A stretch of 64,000 nt of DNA from an uncultured Faecalibacterium sp. (GTDB taxonomy: Bacteria; Bacillota; Clostridia; Oscillospirales; Ruminococcaceae). Both the position numbers and the translations under genes were made by a program. The notes beneath the pieces were generated by a model. That model made no database searches. It was not told the origin of the DNA and was given only the letters and a program-made list of their open reading frames with translations. Shown one piece after another: positions 17,671 through 26,888 of this stretch. The stretch lies in assembly GCA_944385995.1 (NCBI GenBank), contig CALWZL010000111.1:22550-86549 (forward strand), read 5' to 3'. The stretch's first letter is position 1; the number at the start of each line of letters is the position of its first letter.

Positions 17671-18312
17671 ATGAGAAATATGGCCAAGAGTACCCGCCGT
17701 GCCACCGCTGTGACGCTGGCTGCCGCGTTGGCGGTGGCCTGTTACCTGAACTGGCAGTATGCCAGAACGGACATGGACACCGTAGCGGTGGAAACCGCGG
17801 CGGCAGCCACTTCTGCGGCGTCGTCCGGATCGTCGGACACTTCATCCTCTAGTTCGGGGCAGGTAACCGATGCTTTGTTGACCGAAGCAGAGGCCGCCTC
17901 CGCCGCCAATAAAAACTACGGCGAAGCCCAGCTGGTGAGCGTGGCCAACGACACCGGCAGCCAATTCTTTGACGAGGCCCGTCTCAAGCGTGAAAAAGCC
18001 CATGATGAAGCCTTGGACACCATCCAGAAAACCCTGAAGGATTCCTCACTGTCCGACGCAGAAAAAGCCGAGTATACCGCGCAGATGACCGCCAATCTGG
18101 AGGATATCAATGCTGAAAACGAAATTGAGACCCTTATCAAGGCCAAAGGCTTTGCAGATTGTCTGTGTTTCTTGCAGTCTGGACGGGCCGATTTGACCGT
18201 GATGACATCAGGAGATGCTCTGACCGCAGCTCAAGTAGCCCAAATTCGGGATATCGTGATGAGCAAGAGCAATGTGACGGCTCAGAATATCACCGTGGTG
18301 GAGGTAAAATAA
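17671..18312 (+). CDS. spoIIIAH: Stage III sporulation protein AH
   Basis: Mother-cell partner of the forespore protein SpoIIQ; its YscJ-like domain forms a ring across the intermembrane space. 213 residues: TM helix (about 11-28), a Ser/Ala-rich linker (about 45-63), then a soluble domain with NEIETLIKAKGFADCLCFL, the family signature. ATG follows GAGGGAGG. A 110-base gap with a small GTCGGC/GCCGAC hairpin separates it from spoIIIAG, longer than the other operon gaps. No spoIIQ gene is in the window. Confidence 0.94.
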   Translation: MRNMAKSTRRATAVTLAAALAVACYLNWQYARTDMDTVAVETAAAATSAASSGSSDTSSSSSGQVTDALLTEAEAASAANKNYGEAQLVSVANDTGSQFFDEARLKREKAHDEALDTIQKTLKDSSLSDAEKAEYTAQMTANLEDINAENEIETLIKAKGFADCLCFLQSGRADLTVMTSGDALTAAQVAQIRDIVMSKSNVTAQNITVVEVK

Positions 18313-18347
18313 AAATCTGCTTTTGGCGAAAGGGCACGCATCAACGA

Positions 18348-18404
18348 CAGACCGGTAAAGCCTTGCCGTCAAATCCAGAATGAAAGTAGTTTTTTACTGG
18401 TCTG
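18348..18404 (+). repeat. Long-loop hairpin after spoIIIAH
   Basis: Twelve-base arms CAGACCGGTAAA (18348-18359) and TTTACTGGTCTG (18393-18404), one G-T pair, 33-base loop. It may end spoIIIA transcription, although no long T run follows. The right arm directly abuts the asp23 promoter. Confidence 0.5.
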
Positions 18405-18408
18405 AGTG

Positions 18409-18437
18409 TTGTGAAAATGAAAAAAGGATGGTATAAT
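18409..18437 (+). promoter_or_regulatory. Sigma-A promoter for the asp23-recN operon
   Basis: TTGTGA (18409-18414), 17-base spacer, TATAAT (18432-18437). Start site would be near 18444, giving a leader of about 165 bases before asp23 in which I see no known RNA element. Confidence 0.75.
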
Positions 18438-18609
18438 AACTGCAGAATGGTTCATTGCCCCTCAATCCAGAAAGCCTCCAAAAGACGGGCACAGGATGGG
18501 TTGTGGAATGACCCGCAGCGGGGCAAAACTAAAACAAAGGCCGGGGTATGCAGTAGCCTGATACAAGCGACAGCATTCAATCGAGCCGGAATGAACGGAG
18601 GACCGTAGA

Positions 18610-18990
18610 ATGGATATGCAGAATATGGATCTTATGGGCGGGAGCCTTCAGATTTCTACCGATGTCATCGCCAAGATTGCGCGCTGTGCAGCACTGGAGA
18701 TCGACGGAGTGGCTGATGTTTCCTGCGGCAGACAGCAGAGCAAGAAAGCCAAAGAGCTGCTGGAGATCGTCAACATTCAGTCGCCGGTCACGGTGGAAAT
18801 GCGGGAGGGCACTGCAGATATTACCCTGAACTTGATCGTCCGCTTTGGCACCTGCGTTCCTGTCATGGCTGAAAAGGTCCAGAAAAACGTGAAGAATGCC
18901 GTCCAGAATATGACGCGGGTCACGGTCAGCCGGGTCAACCTGATTATTGCAGGGCTTGCTGCTGAACCGTCCACCGCAGCTGCTGAATAA
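18610..18990 (+). CDS. Asp23/Gls24 family envelope stress protein
   Basis: 126-residue Asp23/Gls24 (YqhY-like) protein. The conserved N-terminal LQISTDVIAKIARCAALEIDGVADV and the middle VTVEMREGTADITLNLIVRFG mark the family. YqhY-type members are encoded just before nusB in many Firmicutes, as here, and are tied to envelope stress or acetyl-CoA carboxylase homeostasis; the exact role is not known. ATG follows CGGAGGA. A hairpin lies between it and nusB. Confidence 0.9.
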   Translation: MDMQNMDLMGGSLQISTDVIAKIARCAALEIDGVADVSCGRQQSKKAKELLEIVNIQSPVTVEMREGTADITLNLIVRFGTCVPVMAEKVQKNVKNAVQNMTRVTVSRVNLIIAGLAAEPSTAAAE

Positions 18991-19020
18991 CCCCGGAACA
19001 GAATACCCAAAGAAAACCGG

Positions 19021-19049
19021 CCTCTCTGCAGGAGCGTCCTGCAGAGAGG
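19021..19049 (+). terminator. Hairpin between asp23 and nusB (attenuator-like)
   Basis: Perfect 13-bp stem CCTCTCTGCAGGA / TCCTGCAGAGAGG with loop GCG. Only ACTTTG follows, so it is a weak or partial terminator that would lower nusB and downstream expression relative to asp23. Confidence 0.6.
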
Positions 19050-19074
19050 ACTTTGATGTTGTGAGAGGAATATT

Positions 19075-19530
19075 ATGGAAAATCAGATGCCTCGCCGCCA
19101 GGCCCGCGAGAATGCGTTCCTGCTGGCCTTTTCTCAGACTTTTGGCGAGTTGCCCCTTGAAGAGGCGTTGGATGCCAACCGCGAAAACGACGAGGAACAT
19201 CCCGTCGATGATTTCGGCGCCTGCCTGCTGCGCACCTATTATGACCACTCCGCTGAGGTGGATGATCTGATCCGTGACCATCTGAGAGGCTGGACCATGG
19301 AGCGCATCCCCCGTGTGACCATCACGATTCTGCGTTTGGCCATTGCCGAGATGCTGTACGGCCCTGAGCATAAGCCCAGCGTCGCCATCAATGAAGCCGT
19401 GGAGCTCACCAAGAAATATGGCGCAGAAGAGGACTATCAGTTTGTCAATGGTCTGCTGGGCAGTGTTGCCCGGGAGGCAGGCTTTGGTGAAGAAGAAACC
19501 GACGCACAGGAGGAGCCTGCAAAGTCGTGA
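19075..19530 (+). CDS. nusB: Transcription antitermination factor NusB
   Basis: Binds boxA RNA with NusE (S10) to allow rRNA transcription. 151 residues, all-helical, with RRQARENAFLLAFSQTF at the N-terminus and ERIPRVTITILRLAIAEML and SVAINEAVELTKKYG, the family signatures. The C-terminal tail is acidic (EEETDAQEEPAKS). It overlaps the next gene by four bases. Confidence 0.95.
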   Translation: MENQMPRRQARENAFLLAFSQTFGELPLEEALDANRENDEEHPVDDFGACLLRTYYDHSAEVDDLIRDHLRGWTMERIPRVTITILRLAIAEMLYGPEHKPSVAINEAVELTKKYGAEEDYQFVNGLLGSVAREAGFGEEETDAQEEPAKS

Positions 19531-20465
19531 GCTATACACTGGGCATTGATACCAGCAACTATGCGACCTCTCTGGCTGTTTTCAGTACAGCCGGGGAGGT
19601 TGTTTGCGCAAAAAAGCGTTTTTTGCCAGTGAAAGAGGGACAGCTGGGCCTGCGTCAGAGTGACGCGCTCTTTCACCATACAGCCGCTCTGCCTGGCATG
19701 CTGACCGAATTGGGAAATGAATTTGATTTGACCCAAATCGACGCGGTGGGCGTTTCCGAGAAACCCCGTCCGGCAGAAGGAAGCTATATGCCCTGTTTTC
19801 TGGCCGGTGTCAGTGCTGGACAAGCTTTTGCGCTGGCCCGGGGTATTCCTTTGGTTCGTACCACACATCAGCAGGGCCATGCAGCGGCAGCCCTCTTTGC
19901 TGCAAAGGAAGCCGAGCTGTTTGAACAGCGGGTACTGCTCTTCCATATTTCAGGGGGAACCACCGACCTTCTGCTCTGTGATGCAGTACGGCGGATTGAA
20001 CGGCTGGGTTCCAGCAGTGACCTATACGCAGGGCAGGCGGTGGACCGCTTGGGCGTTAAACTGGGCTTCGCCTTTCCGGCTGGGGCTGAAGTGTCCCGCC
20101 TGGCAGCCACCTGTGCGGAGGAAATCAAACCGAAATCCTCGGTTAAAGGAATGACCTGCAGTCTTTCGGGTCTGGAAAATCAGTGTTCCGCTCTCCTGGT
20201 GCAGGGCAAGAGTCCTGCCTATGTCTGCAAATACTGCCTGCTCTGCGTTGCAGATACGGTGGTCAAGATGACCCGCGCTGCACTGAAACTCTATCCTGAT
20301 CTACCGGTGGTCTGTGCAGGCGGTGTGATGAGCAGTGATATCATCCGGGAATGGGTTCAGCGCCGGTTGCCGGGTGTGATGTTTGTACCGGCACAGTATT
20401 CCAGTGACAATGCCATGGGGGTTTCTATTCTTGCCGCTCGGGAGGCTGGCTTATGGCTGAAGTAA
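19527..20465 (+). CDS. TsaD/Kae1-like (peptidase M22 family) paralogue
   Basis: 312-residue ASKHA-fold protein related to TsaD. It keeps the iron-binding His-x3-His block as THQQGHAAAAL, an SGGTTDLLL phosphate motif and SSDNAMGVSILA near the end. It is shorter and more divergent than genuine TsaD (about 340 residues), and it lies between nusB and xseA where Clostridia often carry such a Kae1-like paralogue. Its role in tRNA t6A synthesis or otherwise is not established. Start is GTG overlapping the nusB stop; it overlaps xseA by 13 bases. Confidence 0.75.
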   Translation: MSYTLGIDTSNYATSLAVFSTAGEVVCAKKRFLPVKEGQLGLRQSDALFHHTAALPGMLTELGNEFDLTQIDAVGVSEKPRPAEGSYMPCFLAGVSAGQAFALARGIPLVRTTHQQGHAAAALFAAKEAELFEQRVLLFHISGGTTDLLLCDAVRRIERLGSSSDLYAGQAVDRLGVKLGFAFPAGAEVSRLAATCAEEIKPKSSVKGMTCSLSGLENQCSALLVQGKSPAYVCKYCLLCVADTVVKMTRAALKLYPDLPVVCAGGVMSSDIIREWVQRRLPGVMFVPAQYSSDNAMGVSILAAREAGLWLK

Positions 20466-21673
20466 TCACCGTAACTGCGCTGAATCGCTACGTCAAAACG
20501 CTGCTGGATCGCAACGATATCCTCTATGATCTCGCCCTCCGGGGCGAGATCGCCAATTTTGTGCAGAATGCCAAGAGTGGACACTGTTATTTTTCCCTGC
20601 GGGACGGCCAATGCAGCGTCAAGGCCGTGATGTTTCGCTCCGATGCGCAGCGATTGGCCTTTCGTCCTCAAGAGGGGATGCGTGTGGTGGTGCGGTGCCG
20701 TGTGACTTTGTATGAACGGGACGGCGCCTTTCAGGTCTATGTGAATGCCATGTTTCCAGATGGCATCGGTGAGGCCCAGTTGGCGCTGGAGCAGCTCAAA
20801 GCCAAACTACAGGCTGAAGGCCTTTTTGCGCCTGAGCACAAAAAACAGCTTCCGGCTTTTCCTGAGCGAATTGGCCTCGTCACAAGCCGAACCGGTGCTG
20901 CCTTGCAGGACATCAAAAACGTCATCGGCCGCCGGTGGCCTGCTGTCCGGCTGATCCTCTGCCCGGTCAATGTCCAGGGATTTGAGGCTGCGGAGGAGAT
21001 TGCCGCCGCCATCGGCCGGCTGGACCGGTTGGGCGTAGATGAAATCATTGTGGCCCGCGGCGGCGGCAGTCGGGAAGACCTATGGGTATTCAATGCCGAA
21101 ATCATTGCCCGGGCGGCGTACCGCTGCAAAACACCGCTGATCAGTGCAATCGGGCATGAAATCGACTACACCATTTTGGATTTTGTGGCGGATTGCCGCG
21201 CTCCGACTCCTTCAGCCGCTGCCGAGCTTGCGGTCCCGGATCGGGAGGAGCTGCAGCGTCATTTGTGGGAAATCGAAGGAAATATACACGAAAATATGCA
21301 AAGGCGTCGGGAAATATGCTATACTAAATGCAAAGTCTGTGCAGATGCTCTGTTTGGCGGCTTGCCGCGGCGGAAACTTCACGCAGGAGAAGCAGAACTT
21401 GCGGCGCTTTGTGAGACACTGCGCGCCAGCAGCCGCATATGCTGGAAGGATAAGAACCGTCAGCTGGCCCATGCGGCCCAACTGACGGCATCCCTGAATC
21501 CATTTCAGGTATTGGCGCGGGGCTATGCAATGATTGCCGATTCGGACGGCAAAATTCAGCAGGCGGACCAGTTGGCCAAAGGCGAGACCATCCGGCTCAT
21601 CACAGCGCACCGCCGTGCCCAATGCCTTGTCACAGCCGTGGAGGAAACCGATGAAAGCACCCAAAACATTTGA
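20453..21673 (+). CDS. xseA: Exodeoxyribonuclease VII large subunit
   Basis: Catalytic subunit of exonuclease VII, which degrades single-stranded DNA from both ends. 406 residues: N-terminal OB-fold (ITVTALNRYVKTLLDRND, GHCYFSLRDGQCSVKAVMF), catalytic core with GLVTSRTGAALQDI, RRWPAVRLILCPVNVQG, ARGGGSREDLWVFN, SAIGHEIDYTILDFVAD and RAPTPSAAAEL, then a coiled-coil and C-terminal LARGYAMI segment. Start ATG overlaps the upstream gene by 13 bases; the small subunit xseB overlaps its end. Confidence 0.96.
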   Translation: MAEVITVTALNRYVKTLLDRNDILYDLALRGEIANFVQNAKSGHCYFSLRDGQCSVKAVMFRSDAQRLAFRPQEGMRVVVRCRVTLYERDGAFQVYVNAMFPDGIGEAQLALEQLKAKLQAEGLFAPEHKKQLPAFPERIGLVTSRTGAALQDIKNVIGRRWPAVRLILCPVNVQGFEAAEEIAAAIGRLDRLGVDEIIVARGGGSREDLWVFNAEIIARAAYRCKTPLISAIGHEIDYTILDFVADCRAPTPSAAAELAVPDREELQRHLWEIEGNIHENMQRRREICYTKCKVCADALFGGLPRRKLHAGEAELAALCETLRASSRICWKDKNRQLAHAAQLTASLNPFQVLARGYAMIADSDGKIQQADQLAKGETIRLITAHRRAQCLVTAVEETDESTQNI

Positions 21674-21902
21674 AGAGGGCATGACCCGACTGGAAGATAT
21701 CCTTGTAAAAATGCAGAGTGAAGAGACCTCGCTGGCTGAATCTGTCAAGCTGTATGCTGAGGCGGCCAACCTTGTGGAATACTGCAGCCGGACCCTGGGC
21801 AAGGTATCCCTGCAGATGGATGAAATCGATGGCCGATTAGCGGCCGCGGAAAAAGCCCAGAATGGGCCGGAAGTAGAAAGAGATGTGGAGGAAGAGACAT
21901 GA
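21651..21902 (+). CDS. xseB: Exodeoxyribonuclease VII small subunit
   Basis: 83-residue partner of XseA with the family signature KTFEEGMTRLEDILVKMQ and SLAESVKLYAEAANLVEYC. The ATG at 21651 has GTGGAGGAAACC upstream and overlaps xseA by 23 bases; the upstream open frame is a shadow of xseA. The last four bases overlap ispA (ATGA). Confidence 0.95.
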   Translation: MKAPKTFEEGMTRLEDILVKMQSEETSLAESVKLYAEAANLVEYCSRTLGKVSLQMDEIDGRLAAAEKAQNGPEVERDVEEET

Positions 21903-22780
21903 ATTACCAGGAGCAGTATGATGCTTATCTTGCCCGGGCCAAACGGGCCCTTGAGGATGCTTGCCGGCGCTATCTGCCGGCTGAATCCCAGGTGTGCCAG
22001 GCAGCCCGCTATAGCCTGATGGGCGGCGGCAAACGTGTGCGGGCCGTGCTGGTCCTCAGCGTCTGTGATATGCTGGGCGGAGATGTCACTGCCGCGGAAC
22101 AGTTTGCCGCTGCCGTCGAGATGCTGCACTGTTATTCTCTCATCCATGACGATCTGCCCTGTATGGACGACGACGACCTGCGGCGCGGGCGCCCTTCCTG
22201 CCACAAGGCATTTGGAGAGGCGACGGCGCTGCTGGCCGGAGATGTCCTGCTGACAGAAGCCTTCGAGACGGTGGCCCAGACCTCCGCCTCACCGGAAGTC
22301 TGCATGCAGGCCACCCAGGCTTTGAGCCGGGGTGCAGGCAGCCGCGGTATGGTCTACGGTCAGGAACTGGATCTGAAATACGAGGTCCTGGATACCACCG
22401 AAAGCCAGCTGCTGCAAATTCATCGCAACAAAACCGGTGCCTTAATCAATGCAGCCGTCCAGATGGGTGCCGCCGCTGCCGGGGCAAATGAAGCACAGCG
22501 GGAAGCTCTGGAGCAGTACGCGTATGGACTGGGACTTGTCTTTCAGATCGTCGATGACGTTCTGGATGCCACTGCCACCACTGAGCAGCTGGGCAAACCG
22601 GCCGGCAGTGACCAGGCCAACGGCAAAACGACCTTCGTGACACTTTATGGCCCGGATGGCGCCATGACGCTGGCACAACAGGTCAATCAGGACACATGTG
22701 AGGCCGTACATACGGCCTTTGGCGAAAAAGCAGCGTTCCTCGAACAGATGGCAATGGCCATGCTGGAGCGGCGCAGCTGA
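21899..22780 (+). CDS. ispA: Polyprenyl (farnesyl/geranylgeranyl-type) diphosphate synthase
   Basis: Condenses isopentenyl and dimethylallyl diphosphates to short prenyl diphosphates. 293 residues with the first aspartate-rich motif in HDDLPCMDDDDLRRG and the second in FQIVDDVLDAT; GGGKRVRAVL is the IPP-binding region. Typical of IspA in length. It is coupled to xseB and belongs with dxs downstream in isoprenoid synthesis. Confidence 0.93.
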   Translation: MNYQEQYDAYLARAKRALEDACRRYLPAESQVCQAARYSLMGGGKRVRAVLVLSVCDMLGGDVTAAEQFAAAVEMLHCYSLIHDDLPCMDDDDLRRGRPSCHKAFGEATALLAGDVLLTEAFETVAQTSASPEVCMQATQALSRGAGSRGMVYGQELDLKYEVLDTTESQLLQIHRNKTGALINAAVQMGAAAAGANEAQREALEQYAYGLGLVFQIVDDVLDATATTEQLGKPAGSDQANGKTTFVTLYGPDGAMTLAQQVNQDTCEAVHTAFGEKAAFLEQMAMAMLERRS

Positions 22781-22824
22781 ATTTCGCTGCAGGAATATGA
22801 TTGAAAAAAGAAGGGAAGCGGACG

Positions 22825-23304
22825 ATGGAATTGATTCGGAATATTTTGACATGGAATGAGATCCTGACCGTCTCGATTCTGGGCTGGCTGACAGCGCAGC
22901 TGATCAAGACCAGCATCAGCTCAATCCTGGCGGGAAAGCTCCAGCTGGAACGAATGGTGGGGGACGGCGGCATGCCGAGCGCCCACAGTGCTACAGTCTG
23001 TGCTATGGTAGTGGCCACCGGCCGGGTCGAGGGCGTGCATTCCTCTCTGTTTGCAATCGCCTGCGTCATCGCAATCATCACGATGCACGACGCCATGGGT
23101 GTCCGCCATGAAACCGGTGAGCAGGCCAAAGTCTTGAACAACATCATCGAAATGTGGCTGGAAGAAGGCGAAAGCCATTCTCCCTTCCTGCAGAACATGC
23201 ACTTGAAGGAAATGGTAGGCCACACCCCTCTGCAGGTTTATGCAGGCATGATCGTCGGGGCAGTTGTGGGCTTTCTGTACCCGCTGTCCTCGATGATCGG
23301 GTAA
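22825..23304 (+). CDS. Divergent PAP2 (DUF212) family membrane protein
   Basis: 159 residues with the DUF212 signature GGMPSAHSATVCAM and MHDAMGVRHETGEQAKVLN; four hydrophobic segments. Related to acid phosphatase/vanadium haloperoxidase-like PAP2 proteins; members near ispA and dxs are suspected of acting on prenyl phosphates but this is unproven. ATG 22825 has AAGGGAAG eight bases upstream; a TTG at 22801 in the same frame lacks one. Confidence 0.85.
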   Translation: MELIRNILTWNEILTVSILGWLTAQLIKTSISSILAGKLQLERMVGDGGMPSAHSATVCAMVVATGRVEGVHSSLFAIACVIAIITMHDAMGVRHETGEQAKVLNNIIEMWLEEGESHSPFLQNMHLKEMVGHTPLQVYAGMIVGAVVGFLYPLSSMIG

Positions 23305-23326
23305 TAGAAGTATAGGTGGCGATAGG

Positions 23327-25213
23327 ATGGATACACCTCTTCTGGATACAATTACGGGGCCGGAGGATGTCAAGCATTTGCGCGAACCCGAGGTCATCCA
23401 GCTATGCGAAGAAATTCGCCGTTTTTTGGTGGACAGTGTCTTGCATACCGGCGGGCATCTTGCATCAAACCTTGGTACCATTGAATTGACGGTCGCCTTA
23501 CACCGGGCGCTCTGTTCGCCTCAGGATAAAATTGTTTTTGATGTCGGGCATCAATGCTACACCCATAAGCTTCTCACTGGCCGGAAAGCAGGATTTGCCC
23601 ATCTGCGACAGCTGGATGGAATTTCAGGCTTTCCCAATCCGCGGGAAAGTGTGCATGATTCCTTTATTGCCGGCCATGGAAATACAGCGCTCTCTCTGGC
23701 CATCGGCATGGCCTGGGCCAAAAAGCTCAAAGGGGAGCCGGGCTGGGTGGTGGCTGTGATCGGTGACGGTGCCTTTACCGGCGGCATGGTCTACGAGGGA
23801 ATGAACAACATCGCCTCGCTGAACAATCTGATGGTCATCCTCAACGACAACAAGATGTCCATCTCCAAAAATGTAGGCGCTATGGCCCGCTATTTGACGC
23901 ACCTGCGGGCTGATCCCAAATATTTTCGGATGAACCGGCATCTCAGCGATACACTTGGCGGGGTGCCGTTGATTGGTCCGCCTTTGCGGGCTTTTTTGCA
24001 CCGCACTAAAACCATCATCCGCCGGTCCATGTATGATTCCACCATGTTTGAGGACATGGGATTCCAGTATCTGGGGCCACTGGATGGTCATGATGTTTTG
24101 AAGCTGGAGCAGACCTTCCGAAATATAATGGTTCGTTCTGGACCGCTTTTCCTGCATGTGGTGACCATCAAAGGCAAGGGATATCAGCCGGCAGAACAAA
24201 ACCCTGGAGAATATCACGGTGTTTCTGCATCTGTGCCAGGGTATGTTCCAGACCCGGAAATTTCTGCACCAGCCTCTTTTTCTACCGTCTTTGGAAAGGC
24301 ACTGTGTGAAGCCGCGTCTGCTAACCCCAGAATCTGCGCCATCACGGCGGCCATGAAATACGGCACAGGGCTGCAGTTCTTTGGGCATGCTTATCCAGAC
24401 CGTTTCTTTGATGTCGGGATGGCAGAACAGCATGCAGTGACCTTTGCAGCAGGTCTTGCCAGCCAGGGAATGATCCCGGTGGCGGCTATCTATTCAACCT
24501 TCCTTCAGCGGGCTTACGATCAGATCATCCACGATGTAAACTTGCTGCAAGTCAAGGTCCTTTTTGCCATCGACCGGGCTGGTCTGGTTCCGGCCGACGG
24601 TGAAACCCATCAGGGCATCTATGATCCTGCTTTTCTGAGCCAAATCGGCATTCCTACCTATTCGCCTTCCAATTATGCCGAATTGTGTTATTGGATGGTG
24701 AAGCTGTTGGGGCATGAATGCAAAGGTCCCCAGGCGATTCGTTATCCACGCGGCGGGGAAGCAGGCATCCTTGCCCAGTACGGATGCACCGGCCGGGAAT
24801 ACGATTTTCTGGTGGAAATGCCTCAGGCACAGGTCCTTTTGGTCAGCTATGGCAGCGAGGTGGAAGATATCCTGGCCGCCAGTGCGCTTTTGAACTCTTA
24901 TCATATTCCCAACAGCGTCTGCAAACTTGTAAAGATATATCCCTTTACAGACGCTTTTTTGCGTGAAATCACGCATTTTGACGTTATTCTATTTGCAGAA
25001 GAATGTATCGCACGGGGTGGAATCGGTGAGCAGTTGATTGCCCGTCTAACAGAAATCAACTGGCGGGGAATTTATCTCCATCATGGTGTGGACAACACCA
25101 AATTGACCCACGCCACGGTACCGCAGTTGAAAGTGATTCTTGGCTTGGACGCTGAGCACCTGGCACAGGATGTACAGAAGGCCCTGGAAGAGAAAAAGGA
25201 GCAGTTATCTTGA
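23327..25213 (+). CDS. dxs: 1-deoxy-D-xylulose-5-phosphate synthase
   Basis: Thiamine diphosphate enzyme making the first intermediate of the MEP isoprenoid pathway from pyruvate and glyceraldehyde 3-phosphate. 628 residues: THKLLTGRK substrate region, TPP motif GDGAFTGGMVYEGMNN, catalytic Glu in DVGMAEQHAVTFAAG, and C-terminal transketolase domain (IRYPRGG). Slightly longer spacing aside, all domains are complete. It ends overlapping the tlyA start by four bases. Confidence 0.95.
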   Translation: MDTPLLDTITGPEDVKHLREPEVIQLCEEIRRFLVDSVLHTGGHLASNLGTIELTVALHRALCSPQDKIVFDVGHQCYTHKLLTGRKAGFAHLRQLDGISGFPNPRESVHDSFIAGHGNTALSLAIGMAWAKKLKGEPGWVVAVIGDGAFTGGMVYEGMNNIASLNNLMVILNDNKMSISKNVGAMARYLTHLRADPKYFRMNRHLSDTLGGVPLIGPPLRAFLHRTKTIIRRSMYDSTMFEDMGFQYLGPLDGHDVLKLEQTFRNIMVRSGPLFLHVVTIKGKGYQPAEQNPGEYHGVSASVPGYVPDPEISAPASFSTVFGKALCEAASANPRICAITAAMKYGTGLQFFGHAYPDRFFDVGMAEQHAVTFAAGLASQGMIPVAAIYSTFLQRAYDQIIHDVNLLQVKVLFAIDRAGLVPADGETHQGIYDPAFLSQIGIPTYSPSNYAELCYWMVKLLGHECKGPQAIRYPRGGEAGILAQYGCTGREYDFLVEMPQAQVLLVSYGSEVEDILAASALLNSYHIPNSVCKLVKIYPFTDAFLREITHFDVILFAEECIARGGIGEQLIARLTEINWRGIYLHHGVDNTKLTHATVPQLKVILGLDAEHLAQDVQKALEEKKEQLS

Positions 25214-26013
25214 AAACACGATTGGATCAATATCTGGTGCAGCACGGCCTGATCCAAAGCCGGGAGCGCGCCAAAGCGATGATTATGGCCGGTGTCGTTT
25301 ATGTGAACGGTCAGAAAGCGGACAAAGCTGGTGATATGGTCAAGGAAGATGCCGTCGTCGAAGTGCGCGGTCACGACATTGGCTATGTCAGCCGCGGCGG
25401 TCTCAAGCTGGAAAAAGCCATGCAGGTTTTTCCCCTCAGTCCCAAAGGAAAAGTCTGTATGGATATTGGTGCTTCCACTGGCGGCTTCACCGACTGTATG
25501 CTGCAAAACGGTGCGGCCAAAGTCTACGCTGTCGATGTAGGATATGGCCAGCTTGCCTGGAGCCTCCGCACCGACCCGCGGGTGGTCAACATGGAGCGGA
25601 CCAACATCCGCAATGTAACCCCCGATCAGCTGGAGGATCAAATTGCCTTTTTCAGTGTGGATGTATCGTTTATTTCGTTGCACCATATTTTCCCGGTGGC
25701 TCAAGCAGTAACCACGCCGGATGCTGTTGGCGTCTGCTTGGTCAAGCCGCAGTTTGAGGCAGGCCGCGAAAAGGTAGGCAAAAACGGCGTAGTCCGGGAC
25801 CCTGCCACGCACAAAGAGGTTCTGATAAATGCAATGGGCTATGCTGCTGCCAACGGATTTGCCGTACGGGGGCTGGATTTCAGTCCGGTCAAAGGACCTG
25901 AGGGCAACATCGAATATTTGATGTTTGTGGAAAAGAGCACGGAACCCTGTACATTGGGCGAGGAAGCTGCGGCTGCCGTGGTAACAGCCAGTCATCAGAC
26001 CCTTGACCGCTGA
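25210..26013 (+). CDS. tlyA: TlyA family rRNA (cytidine-2'-O)-methyltransferase / hemolysin-like
   Basis: 267 residues: N-terminal S4 RNA-binding domain (LDQYLVQHGLIQSRERAKAM, residues 4-60) and an FtsJ-like Rossmann methyltransferase domain with DIGASTGGFTDCMLQNGA (SAM binding). Family members 2'-O-methylate 16S/23S rRNA. The start is TTG overlapping the dxs stop, giving MKTRLDQYL, the usual N-terminus. It precedes nadK in the standard Clostridial order. Confidence 0.9.
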   Translation: MKTRLDQYLVQHGLIQSRERAKAMIMAGVVYVNGQKADKAGDMVKEDAVVEVRGHDIGYVSRGGLKLEKAMQVFPLSPKGKVCMDIGASTGGFTDCMLQNGAAKVYAVDVGYGQLAWSLRTDPRVVNMERTNIRNVTPDQLEDQIAFFSVDVSFISLHHIFPVAQAVTTPDAVGVCLVKPQFEAGREKVGKNGVVRDPATHKEVLINAMGYAAANGFAVRGLDFSPVKGPEGNIEYLMFVEKSTEPCTLGEEAAAAVVTASHQTLDR

Positions 26014-26036
26014 CCATCAGTCGGGAGGTGGATTTC

Positions 26037-26888
26037 ATGACGGTTTATATTGCGCCCAACACCGGCAAAAGCTCTGCCGGGGAAGTGGCATTGCGGGCAG
26101 CTCAGATTTTGCAGACGCATGGCGCCGTGGTCCTGATGGATCAGGACTTGCGGCCCAGCTGCAATATTGCAGGCGTGCAATATCTGCCCTTCGCTGCCTG
26201 CCTGGAAAAGACAGATGCCATTCTGACCATCGGCGGTGACGGCACCATTCTGCAGGTAGCAAATCAAACCCTCAACTATCACAAGCCGATTTTGGGAATC
26301 AACTTGGGCCGGTGCGGTTTTCTGGCCACCTGTGAAGTGGACGAGCTGGAGACAAAGCTCAGCGCGGTAGCCCATGGACAATATAACCTGGACACTCGAA
26401 TGCTCTTGTATGTGCGTGTTCTGGGGGATACAGATTGGGAAGGGCACGCCCTGAACGATGTGGTGGTAACCAAAGGACGCCTCCAGCAGGCGATTGATTT
26501 CAGCGTTTACTGCGATGATATCCTGGTGGAACATTTCCGTGGCGACGGCGTCATTGTGGCGACTCCCACCGGTTCCACCGCCTATTCTCTGGCCGCTGGC
26601 GGGCCGATTCTGGATTCTCAGACCAAGGGCATTGTCGTGACCCCCATCTGTCCCCATAGTCTGGCAACGCCGGCCATGGTGTTTGCTCAAGAGCGAAAAA
26701 TCCATATCTGTGTCGGCCAGGTTGCAGACGATGAGGTTTTTATCAGCTGCGACGGGGACAGTGGTTATCCGCTGCGAGCCGGCGCAACGGCAATGGTTCG
26801 CTTGTCGGATCAGGTGATTCAGCTGATTACCTTCAGCAAGGCGGATCAATTCCAGGCCATTGACCAGAAACTGCGGAGCAGAACTTAA
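26037..26888 (+). CDS. nadK: NAD kinase
   Basis: Phosphorylates NAD to NADP. 283 residues with the GGDGT motif (LTIGGDGTILQVAN), NLGRCGFLA, the NDVVV segment and the HFRGDGVIVATPTGSTAYSLAAGGP signature read in two blocks (GDGVIVATPTGSTAYS). The ATG at 26037 has GGGAGG eight bases upstream and is preferred to the in-frame GTG at 26028. It is followed by a 195-base gap that holds a bulged GC hairpin near 26986-27018 and a TATAAT at 26947 without a good -35. Confidence 0.94.
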   Translation: MTVYIAPNTGKSSAGEVALRAAQILQTHGAVVLMDQDLRPSCNIAGVQYLPFAACLEKTDAILTIGGDGTILQVANQTLNYHKPILGINLGRCGFLATCEVDELETKLSAVAHGQYNLDTRMLLYVRVLGDTDWEGHALNDVVVTKGRLQQAIDFSVYCDDILVEHFRGDGVIVATPTGSTAYSLAAGGPILDSQTKGIVVTPICPHSLATPAMVFAQERKIHICVGQVADDEVFISCDGDSGYPLRAGATAMVRLSDQVIQLITFSKADQFQAIDQKLRSRT

